From NCBI GenBank assembly GCA_022818135.1, contig JAFMSR010000015.1:21939706-22003705 (forward strand): a stretch of DNA of 64,000 nucleotides, read 5' to 3'. A program made the translations under genes and the position numbers. Origin of the DNA: Saxidomus purpurata (taxonomy: Eukaryota > Mollusca > Bivalvia > Venerida > Veneridae). Each line of letters starts with the position of its first letter. Position 1 is the first letter of the stretch. Of this stretch, positions 62,330-64,000 are shown piece by piece. The notes below the pieces were generated by a model that saw only the letters and a program-made list of their open reading frames with translations, ran no database searches and was not told where the DNA came from.

Positions 62330-62748
62330 GTAGGCCTAGCTCATGTTCAAGATAATCTTCAACATAAAATGCTTTTCTTTTCCAAGACCTTGTCTATTCT
62401 GGTCATCCTCTTTACATATGTACAATCTATGTTTGCCCAAGATCTGAAGGTTTATATCATTTGAAAGATGCTGTAGTAACGAAAAAAACTTACTATGTTT
62501 GAAAACTGAACGCATTTTAAAGCACATTTTATGTCTCTGTTTGCTTGTTTGATATAAGATGTATCTTTAACATTTTTATATTATGTTTTTTTAGTACTTT
62601 AGCAGTTTTATACAAACTTCTTTGTGTCTGTGTAAATTGTATATTTATAAGTAGATAGATTGTCTTCGTGCTATTTATTATCGTCATTTATTTACCTATG
62701 AAAATAGATACCTTATCATTTGTTTTGAGTTGTGTATTAATTCTGCAG

Positions 62749-62859
62749 ATATTGATGAATGCATCTCGAATACTTGCATACATGGCGTTTGTATTGACCG
62801 GGCCAATGGATATAACTGTAGCTGCTTTAACGGTTACACAGGAAACAGATGCCAAGAGG
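62749..62859 (+). CDS. EGF membrane protein copy B, exon 4 (EGF3)
   Basis: A 111-base, phase 1-1 exon (acceptor 'ttctgcAG', donor 'AGAGG|GTAAAG'). It begins [17 protein letters not shown]. Identical to copy A over all 111 bases by eye. EGF4 and the C-terminal exons would lie beyond 64000 if copy B is complete. Confidence 0.9.
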
Positions 62860-63344
62860 GTAAAGTTATCTCACCCGCTTTTATCTAGATTTTTAAATGA
62901 TTTTGTCGTCATTCATCGAACAAGGTTTTGTTGAAAGATAAAAAAAGACAAATGTAATGTGAACATTATGTACTTGATAACCATTGACACTTGAACCCTC
63001 GAGCCAGACACAGTTTTAGTTGCTTTAATCTAATAGGCTCTTGATGTTAGTGCTTTACCACGTAAGTGCCGTAACAATTACTAATATGTTGTTTGCCTCA
63101 TATCCAAAGTTAGATTTAAAGTTTGAAGTTTAAAACGCGCCAATCTGGTGTTGACGGTATGCTTAATCAAAGCGCTGAAGGCACCCATAAAACAGAAATT
63201 CTTCATCCTTTTTGCAAATAAGTGACATTAAAGTACAAGCTTTGCTTCATTAAGCGCTGAATGATATACGTACTTCTACGCTCAAGAATATTAGAGTTTT
63301 ACCACAAACACTCTTGCTATAAGTGATTGTTCATGCCGACCCAG

Positions 63345-63475
63345 GGAATCCTCCTCAGGTGAAACTTTCACATACATAGATTGGCAGGAAACACTGAAAA
63401 GCGTTTCTGAAATTCGAACATGCACCTCCGGATTGGTAGTCTTGATCGTTAACCATTCGACCACCGCGCCACTTT
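63345..63475 (-). mobile_element. tRNA-derived SINE in copy B
   Basis: Minus-strand reading: 'gcgcggtggtcgaatggtta', 'catgttcgaatttcagaaac', 'gcttttcagtgtttcc'. Orthologous in position to the SINEs in copies A and C. Confidence 0.7.
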
Positions 63476-64000
63476 TAATACTATATAACCAAGTCTACAT
63501 TTATTAGTGAGTAAGCCATCTGTTTACACATCACCAAAGTAATAAATGACTATTACCCATTTTCCGTTGACTATGAACACAATCACATTAATTTTCTATA
63601 GTTATGAGCAACTGAAACAATGCCTTCCTTTTGTGTACGCATATCAAGGAATCAATTTATCTTCACGTCTTTCTACCTGTAAAGACCAAGTATGTTTGTA
63701 TTTAAAGCACACGTCTGTTAATACAAACATGAAATCGTGTACGATCTGTTGCTTACATGTATCAGTATCTTGATCAAGCTTTAGGATGTCGACAGTTTCA
63801 CCGCCTAGAAAGTCAAGCGGTACAGGACCTAACGGGAAGGCCATTTTCACATCCTAACAATTTGTCAAACAAAGAGTGCGTAGATGGCTCAATTTGTATT
63901 CTTCTATAACACTTGCTTCCACTTGCACATTTACGTGTTACATTTTTGCAAAAACAATAAATGTAACTATTTCAGAACATAATTGTTTTATATTTTTAAT

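Larger units (their letters stand above)
57240..64000 (+). repeat. Inverted duplication, arm B (runs off the window)
   Basis: Reverse-complement partner of 42690-49445. It carries exons 1-4 of copy B. Differences include ~430 extra bases in B at about 58290-58745 and the missing palindrome insertion near 58870. Confidence 0.85.

Overview
The window is eukaryotic and AT-rich. Its coding content is small exons with GT/AG splice sites, and the rest is introns, tRNA-derived SINEs, foldback elements, LTR elements and minisatellites. The repeat types (tRNA-headed SINEs, degenerate GTCCGTCCGT-type repeats, a ~137-bp repeat carrying 'aactaggtca') and single-exon EGF domains suggest a bivalve mollusc. 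That identity is inferred. Most long open frames in this window are repeats or low-complexity sequence, not genes.

Left part (1-25.7 kb). One immunoglobulin-domain exon lies on the minus strand at 489-785. A three-exon 3' end of an unrecognised gene lies on the plus strand (12980-15980). Just downstream is a ~3.2-kb minisatellite with a 51-bp unit (16510-19755). From 21 to 25 kb there are SINEs, a hAT-like element that splits a SINE, and a pogo/Tigger-like MITE.

Middle (25.7-33 kb). A 5.5-kb element with ~380-bp terminal inverted repeats (25747-31261) has inserted inside one unit of the ~137-bp repeat. It contains a decayed THAP-like exon, a decayed Crypton-like recombinase fragment, and a 213-base pure C tract that may be an assembly fault. 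A broken, partial third copy of the EGF locus follows (31262-33080).

Right part (35-64 kb). This is dominated by a gene for a single-pass membrane protein: a short cytoplasmic N-terminus, one transmembrane helix, four EGF modules, then a C-terminal region spread over four exons that I do not recognise. Copy A runs leftward and appears complete (48743 to 35182, nine exons, phases consistent throughout). Copy B runs rightward (57943 onward, four exons seen) and leaves the window. A and B form a large head-to-head inverted duplication, roughly 42.7-49.4 kb against 57.2-64 kb. An intron of copy A holds a 54-bp minisatellite. The ~8-kb spacer between A and B contains a young gag-only LTR retroelement nested inside an older Ty3/gypsy relic.

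Gene models come from reading splice sites and phases by eye. No similarity search was possible, so domain names rest on motif recognition.
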